Part shown: piece after piece, positions 5,058 to 5,097 of the stretch | Layout: each line of letters begins with the position of its first letter | Numbering within the stretch: position 1 is the first letter of the stretch | From: an uncultured Actinomyces sp. | Lineage (GTDB): Bacteria; Actinomycetota; Actinomycetes; Actinomycetales; Actinomycetaceae | Direction of reading: 5' to 3' | Length of the DNA stretch: 5,097 nt | Assembly: GCA_915069725.1 (NCBI GenBank) | Contig: CAJZFF010000185.1 | Coordinates: 1-5,097, forward strand | Notes under the pieces: model-generated | What the model was told of the DNA's origin: nothing | Databases searched by the model: none | Seen by the model: the letters and a program-made list of their open reading frames with translations, nothing else | Translations under genes and position numbers: made by a program

Positions 5058-5097
5058 CGAGGGCCTCGTAGCAGCAACGGCTGCGGCGAGGCCCTCG
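5058..5097 (+). terminator. Strong hairpin after the lipoprotein gene, probable terminator (cut by window end)
   Basis: CGAGGGCCTCG (5058-5068) and CGAGGCCCTCG (5087-5097) are perfect 11-bp inverted arms. Inside them GCAGC (5071-5075) pairs with GCTGC (5080-5084) around an AACG loop. The hairpin begins 28 bases after the stop codon. The window ends at the last base of the stem, so a T-run cannot be seen. Confidence 0.75.

Overview
The window is GC-rich except for a short low-GC patch near 612-760. It looks like a chromosome segment of a high-GC Gram-positive bacterium. The genes (an aspartate-type MenB, a DipZ-like protein, a SigK/RskA pair and a lipoprotein with an LAAC lipobox) fit Actinobacteria. 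The style of the proteins suggests an Actinomyces-like relative, but the genus is an inference from protein flavour, not from a marker gene.

Layout. Positions 1-592 (+) hold the 3' two thirds of menB, which makes 1,4-dihydroxy-2-naphthoyl-CoA in menaquinone synthesis; its start lies outside the window. Positions 593-976 form a convergent intergenic region without a convincing gene, part of it clearly poorer in GC than its surroundings. From 4296 down to 977, on the minus strand, runs a compact three-gene operon: dipZ (membrane thiol-disulfide protein), then after 39 bp sigK (ECF sigma factor), then rskA (membrane anti-sigma factor) overlapping sigK by 4 bp (ATGA). Positions 4297-4520 are a divergent promoter region. 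Positions 4521-5030 (+) encode a lipoprotein whose mature part is a repetitive Gln/Gly-rich tail. The window ends inside or just after a strong hairpin (5058-5097) that is probably its terminator.

How the genes fit together. In Mycobacterium tuberculosis, SigK is held at the membrane by RskA and its known regulon includes dipZ and the secreted or lipid-anchored antigens MPT70 and MPT83, but sigK-rskA and dipZ lie at separate loci. Here the regulator pair and dipZ form one transcription unit, and a surface lipoprotein gene is divergent from it. The simplest model is a self-contained envelope-response cassette: a signal outside the cell acts through RskA, SigK is released, and SigK switches on dipZ-sigK-rskA and perhaps the neighbouring lipoprotein. 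The lipoprotein is not recognisably an MPT70/83 (fasciclin) protein.

The points most worth a second look are the loss in this SigK of the cysteines that form the reported redox switch in the mycobacterial protein, the Gln/Gly-repeat lipoprotein next to the operon, an acidic low-complexity insert in RskA, and the structured leader and overlapping divergent promoters between dipZ and the lipoprotein gene.
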